Shown: positions 35,132-45,700 of the stretch, piece by piece | Layout: every line of letters starts with the position of its first letter | Position numbering within the stretch: position 1 is the stretch's first letter | Source: Dryomyza anilis | Lineage: Eukaryota > Arthropoda > Insecta > Diptera > Dryomyzidae | Direction of reading: 5' to 3' | Length of the DNA stretch: 64,000 bases | Assembly: GCA_951804985.1 (NCBI GenBank) | Contig: OX638132.1 | Coordinates: 102,662,026 to 102,726,025, forward strand | Notes under the pieces: generated by a model | Databases searched by the model: none | What the model was told of the DNA's origin: nothing | Seen by the model: only the letters and a program-made list of their open reading frames with translations | Position numbers and translations under genes: made by a program

Positions 35132-35530
35132 AATCGAATCACCGCCAGTCCCAGTCACCGGAAGCGGCTTCTTCAAAAAAAAGAATGGCTACTGGTTACT
35201 GAAGATTCTGAAGAACAAAACGTTTACATTTTTCATAAGTTGGCCAGAAGTGCTACCGCCAAAGTGGACATCAAAAGCACTGAAAGTAGGTCGCCAGCAT
35301 TTATTAATATCTTTTTAAACGAGCAGAGAAGTTGGCAGAAACGGTGGATTTCACAAATTAAACAAGAGCTCAACTATTGGAAGAACACTGTCGTCCGCCC
35401 CTTGGAACCGCCCATAAATCGAAAACCGACCGAGTTCGTTCATAAGTGGTTTTTAAATTATTACCAATTATGGTCACACGTTGCAAAAAAAAATAAAAGA
35501 ATGACCTCGAGGTCACGTGGTACCCCTTAA
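35132..35530 (+). pseudogene. Orphan open frame without ATG, possible exon or gene remnant
   Basis: An open frame of about 130 codons runs from just after a TAG at 35129-35131 to a stop at 35528-35530. The readable protein includes KLARSATAKVDIKSTESRSP, then WQKRWISQIKQELNYWKN, TVVRPLEPPINRKPTEFVHK and WFLNYYQLWSHVAKK: amphipathic, with normal-looking composition and no low complexity. There is no ATG near its start. A T-run followed by GTATAG immediately before it resembles a splice acceptor, so it could be a terminal exon; equally it could be a decayed gene or an ex-TE sequence. It is in the gap between Nup133 and the RAP gene and reads opposite to both. I do not recognise the family. A shifted frame in the same place is also open for about 50 codons, which weakens the call. 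Confidence 0.3.
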
Positions 35531-36027
35531 TAAAAAATAAAAAAAACAGTTTTTTTTTTGTTTAAACTCACATAGCAGGAAAAGGGGAGTGGCATATCCA
35601 GAAAACGGAACGATTACAGACTCGTATTCCGTAATTTAAATCAAAAACACTACAAATAAGAAGAAAACTCGTCTCGTTCTCCATACATTTTTCATTTGCC
35701 TCGTACAATTCTCCTATTAAAAAGTAAAAACAAATATTGCTTATTCTAAATTCAATAAAAACGATTTCGTTCGATGGTGTCTTGACTAAGCAAAAATATA
35801 AAGAAATCCAAATATAAAAAACAATCAATTTAAAGTTTATATAAATTATATTTTGAGATATAAGTAATCACTTCATAAACAAATTTTTAATATACATATA
35901 ACATAAACTATTGTGTATTGTAACAATGGGAGATTGTATAAAAATGCTTACTTAATATGCTATTCGATTGCTTTAATGTGCGAACCCTTTGAAAAAAGCG
36001 TTATCACCAGATGGCAGAAGAAACAGT
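35531..36027. other. Spacer containing the RAP gene 3' UTR
   Basis: AT-rich; the leftward-transcribed RAP mRNA should end here. No other feature could be supported. Confidence 0.4.
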
Positions 36028-37480
36028 TCAGAGTTCAGAATGTTTAAAAATAGTTTTTTCAATGGTTTCCTGTATTTTTTCTACTTTGCGTGTTTGCTTC
36101 TTAATGTGATCTTCCATTTCACCGAAGCGATCATTCTTATCTTGTTGTTTCTCATTCTGTTAATAGACAAATTTTATGAATTACAACATTTTAGAGCATA
36201 GCATTTATTGGTGTACACATTCTTACCTTATATTTCTCTTTCTGCATTGCATGTTCTGCATGCAAATGTCTCAGTTTGAGCAAACGACTTTCAAAGTGAT
36301 GCAATTCCGTCTTAATCGACGACAGTTCCTTATCGCTAAAGTTGCTGGCCTGAGCCACGCGCCATAAACCCTGCACTTTGGGCTCTATAAAGTCCAAGCT
36401 ATGCGGGCCCGATGAAACCATGCGTTCCAAACGATCATAGTGATCTTTGATGCCACGATGATGATCGCGTAATGCATTAATGTTGGTCTCATATTTCTTT
36501 AAATTTAATTCGGGACTCTCAATCTCGTTATCATTGCCATCATTTGAGACCATATTAAAATTTTCTAGCTCGTCTTCATTGATGGCATCTATGGATTAAT
36601 CGTGTGTGTGTTTCTTTAAACAAATGCTATAAAAAAACTTCATAGTTTAAAACTTACTCTCATGCTTATTGGTATCGATGGAGCCAACGTTCTCCAACAG
36701 GCTGTAGTAAACATCGACTTTGTCCTGATGATGTTCAAATTCTTGTTTCAACGAATTCAATTCTTCGCGTGTAAAGCCTGAAATTTCCGCTTTGTCCCAC
36801 AGCTTATTCAGCTTCTTGTCTTTGAAGAGACTGCGGTTGATGTGTTTGTCCTCGGGGTCGTGGAATTTCTGGCAAATAGTAAATATTATTATAAATTCTT
36901 TGTAGACTTTGGATTTATAATTTTTGTGGAATACAATTTCAGGTTTCTTGTGTTAAATAAGTTAACTGTTTTGTCTACCTTATAGATTTTGGTTTTCTCT
37001 TTGTCCTCTGTGTCATCAAAATGTTCCAACAGATCATAGGTGCTCATTATGCCAATCAATTTGCGACGCAGTTCGTTTTCCTTTAAGCCATCCTTGTCCT
37101 TGTGCTGCGAGTTCAGCTGCTTCCAGGCGATATCTTCCTTGTCGTGTATCTTCAGCTCCATATAGAGAGATTTAAGTTTTGGCTCTGTAATACGCTGAAT
37201 TGTAAACGTTAAATAAATAAAAAGTGCTTTAAATAAAAAATATTTCTGATACACTTACATTTTGTGCTTTCGACCAAACTAAATTCAATTTTGCCATGCG
37301 AAAGGGGCGTTGCAGGTTCTTGAAATCCGGGTCATACTTTTCCGTGGTGAATGTATTGGTGGCATGCGGATCATTCGCCTCTTTGGAATATTTTTTACTG
37401 TGCTTCTTGTCGCCTTGTGCGCCATGTAGCAGCACTATGATCAACACAATGCTGCTTAAATGCATAATTCTTAAACGCAT
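36028..37480 (-). CDS. Lrpap1: LRP receptor-associated protein (RAP / LRPAP1)
   Basis: Complete minus-strand gene of five exons (37480-37259, 37194-36979, 36868-36658, 36588-36227, 36156-36028) encoding 379 residues, close to the 357 of human RAP. RAP is an ER chaperone that binds LDL-receptor family members and prevents premature ligand binding. A signal peptide covers about residues 1-23 (MRLRIMHLSSIVLIIVLLHG, then AQG); a second Met at position 6 is an alternative start. The three helical-bundle domains are seen in NLQRPFRMAKLNLVWSKAQ (D1), the exon 2-3 helices including KFHDPEDKHINRSLFKDKKL (D2) and the basic D3 with HRGIKDHYDRLERMVSSG and VQGLWRVAQASNFSDKEL. The last four residues are HSEL, a variant of the HNEL/KDEL retention signal, which strongly confirms both identity and the hand-built last exon. 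In Drosophila the orthologue is, from memory, CG8507. A copy of the 5' end lies 1.1 kb upstream. Confidence 0.94.
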
Positions 37481-37658
37481 TCTCTTCTATTAAAATTTAA
37501 ATTTTATTTGTTACTTTGAAGCCGGATTAAATTGCCGAATAATCAGATTTTTTTCAGAATAATTGTGATGGGTATTTTTTTGGGTACCAAATACTTTATA
37601 TTCGATATATATATCTTCATATATTGTTATCGATTACTTTTATTGAGAACGTACCCAG
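37453..37658 (-). repeat. RAP 5' end and upstream flank, original copy of a direct duplication
   Basis: This segment, from codon 9 of the RAP gene through its start codon and about 175 bp of upstream flank, is matched in the same orientation by 38578-38782. Shared stretches include TTAAATGCATAATT(C/T)TTAAAC, AATTGCCGAATAATCAGA-like sequence, TTTTTTGGGTACCAAATA and TATTCGATATATAT, ending in CCCAG in both. See the second copy. Confidence 0.85.
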
Positions 37659-37999
37659 TAGCGCGGTTCCTAACTCCATAACAATAACTAACTACCGACA
37701 ATTGTGGCTTGCGTTAGCGATCGTTATGAAAATAGTGAGTCCCTAACTTTCAATGCATTGTATGTAGACAAACAAATTCGGAAAGATTTAAAAAAAAATA
37801 AAAAATAGTTGAAAAGTAAGCTGGCTAACAACCAAAACATTTTCAACGCTATCGTATCGACAATTTTCGGTAAATTCTTAACGATGACAGCTGACGATAA
37901 ATATCATAGCGAACTGTGTACCTCCTAACAATATTTGTCGCTAATTGTAGTTAACGATATCGAATTTTGTCGATACGGAGTTAGGGAATCGCGTTACAG
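37656..37999. mobile_element. TIR element (family GTAGCGCG), copy 1
   Basis: Left end CAGTAGCGCGGTTCCTAACT then CCATA; right end the inverse, ACGGAGTTAGGGAATCGCGT then TACAG. The interior carries GACAATTGTGGCTTGCGTTA, TTTCAACGCTATCGTATCGA and GATGACAGCTGACGATAAAT. It is colinear and about 85-90% identical by eye to the copy at 40826-41198. No transposase. The left end touches the duplicated RAP flank. Confidence 0.85.
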
Positions 38000-38039
38000 C
38001 CGACGATATCGTAATTGATACCATATATGGGAACCGGAC

Positions 38040-38235
38040 AATTCACAAATCATCTTAAACAATTCATCGTATGCACAATTCATTGTATACACAATTCACC
38101 ATATGCACAATTCATCGTATGAACAATTCATCATATGGACAATTCATCGTATGGACAGTACATAGTATGCATAATTCATCGTATCACAATTCATCGTACA
38201 GACAGTTCATCGTATGCACAATTCATCGTATGCAC
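38040..38235. repeat. 16-bp minisatellite, GCACAATTCATCGTAT
   Basis: About twelve tandem units close to GCACAATTCATCGTAT with substitutions (GAACAATTCATCATAT, GGACAATTCATCGTAT, AGACAGTTCATCGTAT). The open frame through it, full of repeated HNS/QFI peptides, is an artefact of the repeat. Confidence 0.9.
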
Positions 38236-38481
38236 AAGGACTTGATAATCTTGTTAATAAAAAATACATTTTTTTTATATATCACAGAATGTCTCTTCAT
38301 ATTAAGAACACTTTGTTGTGCGTCAATTTAAAATATCTTAAAGTTTTACAATAGTTTTGTTTTTGTAATAACAAGGTATCTCTTTGGATGTAAATTAACA
38401 ATATGTCTTGTTATATTAAATAATCTTTTTTTAATAGTAGAAGATACTTTTTTGGGTGTAGTCGCATTATAGGAATTTTCA

Positions 38482-38565
38482 ATTAACTACGAAAACTAGC
38501 AAATGGTTAACTACAAAAACTAGCAAATGGTTAACTACAAAAACTAGCAAATGGTTAACTACGTT
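38482..38565. repeat. 24-bp tandem repeat, about 3.5 units
   Basis: Unit GGTTAACTACAAAAACTAGC then AAAT, three nearly identical copies followed by a partial GGTTAACTACG. It is directly next to the second copy of the RAP 5' flank. Confidence 0.85.
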
Positions 38566-38577
38566 TTGCTCTCGGTG

Positions 38578-38782
38578 TGCTTAAATGCATAATTTTTAAA
38601 CGCATTCTATTCAACTAGAATTTGTTTTTATTTGTTGGTTTTTAAGCCAAATTAAATTTCCGAATAATCAGAATTTTTCAGAATAATAGTGATGGATATT
38701 TTTTGGGTACCAAATATACTATATTCGATATATATTGTTCGCATATTGATATCGAGACTACTTTTAATGAGAAAGTGCCCAG
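38578..38782 (-). pseudogene. Duplicated fragment of the RAP gene 5' end
   Basis: Second copy of the segment at 37453-37658. On the minus strand it retains an ATG and nine codons, MRLKIMHLS (one substitution against MRLRIMHLS), after which similarity stops. The upstream flank is preserved, including the GGGTACCAAATA and ATTCGATATATA words. It is too short to encode a product, but may carry the promoter. It ends at CCCAG, exactly where a different TIR element starts. Confidence 0.8.
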
Positions 38783-40174
38783 CTGGCCAAAATATCATAA
38801 ACGATATCTTAAATGATATCGTATACGAGAATCGTAATTGATTTGAAAACGCATACGGTTTGTTTTTAATTTGTCCATCGTAATGAGAACAAAACAACAT
38901 AAAACGCTCATAAATGATAAATATTTGATCGTTTATGATAATAAAATACGATTATATATACTCATAATATTCGACTTTTTTGTTTGTAAACAAACTCGGT
39001 TATAATATTTTTTACGATACTATTTTTAACGTAAATGATAAAGATTTTTAACTTCTCTTTGATCTTTTACCTATTTTTTACGATACAGTAAAGTAAATGC
39101 ATTTTTTTAATTAACTTTAGATTTGAAAAACAATAAAAAATGATGATAAACTTTTTTATGATATAAACACTGACCATCGTACGTTATTTAGGAGCAAAAT
39201 ATGTCTTTTTCATTGATCGTTTTTTACGAGCAAAATTATCGAAATTATTGATTATTTTGAATCAAATCTCAATAATCATAAAAATGTTAATTTTTAGTTT
39301 TTATTTCCAAATTTTGAATTATGATAAATTAAATTTAATTTTAATTTCAGTTATATTATTTATTTTTCACAAACATTTTTTTAAAATTAAAAATTTAAAT
39401 CAAATTTGTTTTGCTGTTTTATTAACGAATAAATGATTGAAACTTGTTTTTTGAATAATGATTGAAAAACTAATGAATACAAATTTATTTGGATGAAGTT
39501 CTACAATGTCACATTTACTTTTTGTATTCCAGAAGATAATTCAAATTATTTTGTCCTATCGAGAAACACGTCAGGAGATATTTCCGACACTCGATTGCAC
39601 ACATTTTATTTTTATGTGAAAACATAAAATTTTACATATTTTGTATGATTCGAAAAAGAAATTAGTTTAAAATTACTAAATAGTTAAAAATTATTTTATT
39701 TCAACTGCTTGGATGTTGGAAACTTGCTTTAATTGCTGTAAAAATTTAAATATTTTAGTACCCAGTCCTACCTACCCCTACAGCACGAAAACATTGCAGG
39801 AACGTTGCTGGGACATTGCACTGGAAGATTGAAATATTGCCAGAAATATCGCAGCAATGTTCCAGCAATGTCCGCCTATGTCCGCCTCCTGGAATATTGC
39901 AGGAATATATAGCAATATTCCAGCAATATGGTAAGAAATAAGTCAGCAACGTATTTGCAATGTATTAGAGTATATAATTTTATATTTTACGATCATAAAC
40001 GATCGAAAATTTATCACATATGAGTGTTTTTACCTCGTTACGATGAACAAATTAAGAACGAAACTGTATGCGTTTTCGAATCATTTACGATTCTCGTATG
40101 CGATTATTTAATTCATTATTTACGAAAATTTGCTATAATTTACGATATCGTTTATGATAGTTCATCCGGCTGGG
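38778..40174. mobile_element. TIR element, about 1.4 kb, with CCCAGC ends
   Basis: The left end CCCAGCTGGCCAAAATATCA then TAAACGATATC is the inverse of the right end GATATCGTTTATGATAGTTC then ATCCGGCTGGG. Complementary blocks continue inward: TACGAGAATCGTAATTGATT and AACGCATACGGTTTGTTTTT on the left, matched near 40040-40110 on the right. The centre is AT-rich, with a patch of short GCAATATTCCAGCAATAT-like repeats at 39780-39950. Right flank TA and left flank TG suggest a decayed TA target. No transposase frame seen. Confidence 0.75.
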
Positions 40175-40341
40175 TACTGACCCCAAATCACTAAGAGACT
40201 TGATATGGCACCAATTTGTTATGATATGGCACCAGTTGTTATTTGCTTATAAATGGGTCACAGTAACAGAGTTGTAACCGAGGCGGAGCCTAATTGTAAC
40301 CGTATATTTTATGTTCGTCACTTAGATTTTTTATCTCACTT

Positions 40342-40570
40342 CACACAGAAATATACTGTCGTTTGAGGCTGTTTTTTAACACTTCCAACTGTTGAAATAG
40401 AGCCGTCAGTAAGTTACTGTCGAAAAAGGGTTAAAACGATAGTAGAAATTGTCGTGTAGTCACGTCAGATATACAGCTAACAGTAGCTACTGTCGATCCA
40501 ACAATTGCTATTTGTTCAAAATAAAATAACAGTTACTTACTGTCGGTTTTCAACAGAATATTTCTGTGTG
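40342..40570. mobile_element. Small TIR element, about 230 bp
   Basis: CACACAGAAATATACTGTCG at the left is the inverse of the right end ACAGAATATTTCTGTGTG. Words of the type ACAGTnACTnACTGTCG recur through the interior in both orientations, so it can fold on itself. Non-coding. Confidence 0.75.
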
Positions 40571-40825
40571 TGCATCTCACAAAACGAATTTTAATTGATT
40601 TTCGACGTCGATTTTGCTTTGACATATTTTTTTGGTTTTGAAATTTTGAAAGAAGTGTCGGTTTTGTTTGAGTGATAAGAGACCGAGTTGTGGCTAATGC
40701 AAACTAGATTGCTTCCAACCAGTTTCAATTCATTTATTTGTGATTTGATTTATAATCGAATTTCGAATTTGCTTTTGTTGTAACCTATTATTAATATATT
40801 TGTATATTTGAAGCTAGAAAGTTAG

Positions 40826-41198
40826 TACAGTAGCGCGATTTCGTAACTCCATAACGATAATATTCGATATCGCTAACTACCGACAATTGTCGCTTGCGAA
40901 AGCGATCGTTATGATAAAAGTGATTCCCAAACTTTCAATGCATTTTATGTAGACAAATAAATTCGAAAAGATTTTTAACAATAAAAATCAGTTAAATTGT
41001 TGAAAAGTAAGCTGGCTAACAGCAAAATAATTTTCAACGCTATCGTATCGACAATTTTCGGAAAATTCTTAACGATGACAGCTGACGATAAATATCATAG
41101 GGAACTGTGTACGGAATACCTCCTAAAAATATTTGTCGTTAATTGTAGTTAACGATATTGATTTTTGTCGTTACGGAGTTAGGGAATCGCGATACAGG
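40826..41198. mobile_element. TIR element (family GTAGCGCG), copy 2
   Basis: Starts TACAGTAGCGCGATTTCGTA and ends ACGGAGTTAGGGAATCGCGA then TACAGG. Colinear with 37656-37999, including the ATGACAGCTGACGATAAATA block, with small length differences (for example an extra ATATTCGATATCG near the left end). Confidence 0.85.
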
Positions 41199-41301
41199 AC
41201 CGAATTGAATATGTAACCATTTTTAATTACAATTGCTGAATTGTGAAATTAAAAACATATTTAATTATTACAACCGTTCATCGATAAATTTGATTTGTCT
41301 G

Positions 41302-41406
41302 AATGAAAATTATTAACGCTATATTTTTTCCACATTTGTAAAATTTAGATCTTGAAATGAAAATTATTAACGCTATATTTTTTCCACATTTGTAAAATTT
41401 AGATCT
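41302..41406. repeat. 54-bp tandem duplication
   Basis: The block beginning AATGAAAATTATTAACGCTA and ending GTAAAATTTAGATCT occurs twice head-to-tail (41302, 41356), essentially identical. It lies about 1.4 kb upstream of the mask ATG. Confidence 0.9.
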
Positions 41407-41499
41407 TTCAGAACATTTGTATAAATAATGTACATAACATATGCTCATTACATAATGCTTAACAATAATACATAAAAATTTAAAAAAATTTTCTAATTG

Positions 41500-42746
41500 A
41501 AAAGTCACATGACATTTCTCTGCTGAGCACACATCTCACATGTATTTTTCTAGCAGTTTTGGTAGTACCACTACTCAACGCTACGCGGCGTCGCTACATT
41601 TCAAGCAGATTATGCATCCGGAAGACATGATGGCGATCCTGACTCAAGTAATGACGGACTACACCAAATCGCTGTAACAAATAATTCCAATTTTAGCTCA
41701 AAAAACTTGAACGGTAAAACGCGAAACAATTGAAAATCTATAAATGAATTTGTGCCGAAGCGAAACGCAATATTTTCGAGTGTGTGACTGCAAGTGAAAG
41801 CCGTGAAAATTGAATTGAAAACTTTGCCCTTTACTTTTTTCCACATACAAAAAATTTTCTTCGTCGACTTTGGTGTGTGTCTCTTTTTCGTATTTCGTTT
41901 TCTGCTGCTGTGCTGCTTGCTTTTCCTTTTTTGTCTTTATTCGTGTGCGCTTTCGTCGTGTTCGTTTCGGTCGGTGTGACTCGGTCGGTTGGATGGTCTG
42001 CTGCTGTCTACTCGTACAGTGTAAATATGTGTAAGTGGTGGAAGTGCTGCTGCTCGTCGATTTTTCTAAAATGTTCGTCGCTGTCGTTGTCGTCGCAGTG
42101 TGAAAATTAAAAATTCCATTTATTAAATATTAGTTAATTGCGACAAAGAACATTTGGAAAAGTGCAGGGCGCAGAAACAAGTGAAAACAAAAAAAGAAAC
42201 GAAAAAGTGGCACAAAAATCTAGGCATTTTCGCTGTAGAAAAAGTAGCAAAGAAACGCGAAGAAAAAAAAAAAGCAATTCACGGCTCGACTTCGACCGCA
42301 CCGCTGTGCAGCGCTGCTGCGTCAGCCGTTCGTGCGGCGGCGAACGCCAACGACTTTTCACTGCAGAGTTTCGTGCGAAAAATTTAAAATAAGCAACAAA
42401 AATTCGATACTCTACGAAGAAGTAACGAATTTTTGTGGCAATTATAAATTGCAATCAATCGGAGACGAAACTTCGCAATGAAAAGTAACGAACGATTAAT
42501 AGCAACGCAAAAGAAGTAGTCGTTAATACGTAACGAGTAATACTCATTTCTCTTGTTTAAATTCTTTGCGCAGCCTTCAAAAGTAATCGTTGAGTGCAAA
42601 CGAACGAACGAATGAACGAACGTACGAAACGAAGGCAGACGAGTCCTTTATGAGAAACACAAGTTATAAGTAAAGTGAATAAACAAATTAAAATACAAAG
42701 CATAAACCTAAAAAGCGCAGCAAAAATTGTTATAATTAAGAAGAAA
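41500..42746 (+). promoter_or_regulatory. Probable mask promoter region and 5' UTR
   Basis: Base composition shifts here from strongly AT-rich to balanced, with GTCGTCGTT/TCGGTCGG-type and GAACGAACGAACG runs typical of fly 5' leaders. No TATA box was identified. The start of transcription is probably around 41600-41900, but this is inferred. Several upstream ATGs (for example ATATGTGTAAGTGG near 42026) precede the main start, so upstream open frames may limit translation. The frame is open upstream of the ATG to a GTG, but the ATG at 42747 is the first in frame. Confidence 0.55.
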
Positions 42747-45700
42747 ATGAATAATGATGATAAAATATCCGATTTGAGTGTGTGTTCTGGTACTACGTCG
42801 ACTACTACAGCGAGCAGCACAACAACTACCAGCAAACCCAACACAAAAACGAACGCAGCCAAGGCAGCGCAGTCTGCAGCAGCGACGCAGTCGACAGCGA
42901 GCAGCAACGCTTCATCGGCCCTACTTGAAACCGCACATGCGCGCAAAGCAGCCGCCGCAGTGGCAGCCGCAATTTTTGCAACAGCAAAAAATAAGTCGCA
43001 GATTAGCGTCGCGGCCAACGCCGCCGCCGTAGCTGCATCGAAGAAGCAGCGCAGCGGTGCCAACAACATCAAGTTGGCTGCGGCTGCAGCGGCAACACTT
43101 GCTGCTGCGAGCAACAACAACAATAGCAGCAGCAACATTAACAGCAAAAAGTCAGGTAAAAATGCTGCTGCAGCGGCAGCCGCAGGCAACAAGCAACCAT
43201 CCGCGTCTTTAAATCTGAAGAGTGCGGGAGACGGCGCAGCAGCAGTGAATATTGCCGACGTCGACAGTCGCCTTGGCAGCTGCAACACAGCCACCATCAC
43301 AAACACCACCAACAGCAACATCAACAACAACAACAATAATAACAACAAAACTCAGCTAAAGAATCAGAAAAACTGCGCCGCTGACGCTGTTGCGCCGATA
43401 AGCAGCGCTGCCATCACCGCCGCTAACACCGCCAACAACGTCAATGCAAAGCTTAAGCTGAAGTTGTCGAACAACGCAGCCAACACCAGCAGCAACATTG
43501 CGTCCAACGTTGCTGCCAACACTGCCAATGGCAATAAAATGTCGAAGGCCGCCAAGTCCGCAGCAGCTGCAGCAGCGTCTGCGCCGGATGGCGCGACAAC
43601 GCCGAAAGCAAATCCCGCTGCAAATCCCCCCGCAACAACATCCAACGTAAACATTTCGAATGCACCTGCCGCCGCAGCTGCTGCCGCTGCCAAAAACGCC
43701 AGCAAGCTGCAGTCCAGCAACACCACCAAAAAGCTCGTTGCTGCCATTGCGTTGCAACAGCAAGCAGCAAATGCTGCAGCTGCCGCAGCCGCCGCCTCAA
43801 GCAACTCCGTCTCTGCCGCCGCATCCGCCTCCACAACAACATTGTCGAACAAAGCAACGAAAGCAACAAAAGATTCGCATTTGAAGTTTTCTGCTGCGCT
43901 GCCCCTGCTCACGGTTGCCGCAAAAGTCAGCAGTTCGGATATTGCTGCAACGGCTGGAGCACAAGCAGCCGCTGTTGCTGCTGCCTCCATGAAGCAAAAG
44001 TCGAAAAGCGCTGCGGCTGCATTTACAGCAGCTGCTGCTGCTGCCGCTGCGGCCGGCAACAACAATAACAGCAACAACTCACGTTCCACATCCTCATCGA
44101 CGTCCTCGAACTCATCGCTGTCCTCGTCGGTGGGCATTGTCACTGCCATCTCCAATGCGCTGCAGAACATCATAACCAGCGATAATTCGGACACCGACAC
44201 GGAGCCGTATCCGCCACCAGTAACGGATCTGTCAGAGTCCGACGAAGATTCCGTCTCCGATGTGAGTTTGCATGAGGTGGGGTGACTATGATTTTTTTTT
44301 TGTGTTCGTTTCGTTTTGATTCTCTTCTTTATATGTAGGATGAATTTTGGGCTAAGTAGTCAAGAGCCAACATTAATACAATTCTAAAATTAGAAAGAAT
44401 TGTTTTACTTTCTTGGTTTCTTTGAAGCCACCTGTATGATTTCATTATCATATCGAGTTTGTTGAGTTTTGATTAACAAAATATGTTGTACCCAATACAC
44501 CTTGGTTGTACTTACATTTTCATTCTGATATACGTCATTGTAGGAGTAAAATACATTAACTTCAAATTAAAAATTTCCATAATTGTTTTAAAGAAAACCA
44601 AATATAAGAACATGTTAATCATGTGAAAGGCCTATTAAATTTAAATACGTAGTTTGTGAATTTTTTTTATTTTTAATTATGATTCGAAGGATTTGCATGT
44701 TCTATTTTTATAAAATTATTCAATAAAATCTAAAAAAAAAAACTATTAAAATATAAAAAATTGAAATAATTTAAAATACTTTTCAGAAACAGAAATTGTA
44801 CTAGCTAGAATCATGAGCTTCCCTAATAGAAATTCATCCTATTAGGCTACAAATGACCATTGCCATATAATGTTCTTCATGTAACTGGTCGGGTTAGTTG
44901 AATTTATTCTAGAGTTCATAATCTGAACAGTTTCATCGAATTTTTGGACAGTTTTGATTGTTTCACATATGAATTCAAATCGTTTAAGTCAAATAAATCG
45001 GTTTGAATTCAGTTGAAAAACAATTTATTGTATTGAGTAATAGAATTTTTTTCAATTTAAGTTTTTCATACAAAACCAATTAAAAGTCGCCAATATAAAA
45101 GTAAAACTCATCAATTATATTTTTAAATTATAATAATTGTGTTTTGAAACCCTCGTTATGCATATAACATATCGGTTCGATGTGAGTAAATTTGTATGAT
45201 TTCTTTTTGTACGCTCAGCGCACTTTGATAACAGTTTTAAAGTAATTCGCGTTCTCAGCTCTCTAATCTGAAGCACGTTTTGTTCAAAAATATCTGGGCT
45301 AGTTTCAATGTAAAACCAATAAGGAAGTTTAGGCCACATGGGTAATTTTAAAAATAGAGAAATTATGAATTATGAATGTTATAGACGAACTAAGTGGACT
45401 TTAAATACCCTACATGTGATGATATGTGGTTCAGAGGTTTACGTATCCTGTAAATAACTGGAAACTTGTAATCTTGATTGTGCAAGTACATTGGTGGGAA
45501 AGACATAATTTTATATATTTGAGAATAAAATCATTATATATTTGAGCAAACATGTTAACTTCGGGCTGTACAAAGTAAAAAAATTTGAATATAAGAGGTC
45601 GGTCCACAAGTCACAAGCGACCAATCTTCGCCATTTTATGTATCAGACAGTATAGGTGTATAAATATTCTAAATTAAGGGTTTCATTGATCTAGCTATTC

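Noticed and set aside
38071..38331. Open frame with repeated MHNSSYxQFI peptides
   Set aside because: Translation of a 16-bp minisatellite; no other support.
42557..44200. Long antisense open frames opposite mask exon 1 (up to 278 codons)
   Set aside because: Shadow of GCN and AAC codon repeats; the plus frame has mask identity, splice donor and phase.
45115..45339. Minus-strand frame of 74 codons in mask intron 1
   Set aside because: Looks less AT-biased than its neighbours and might be TE debris, but no motif could be named and no splice context supports a gene.
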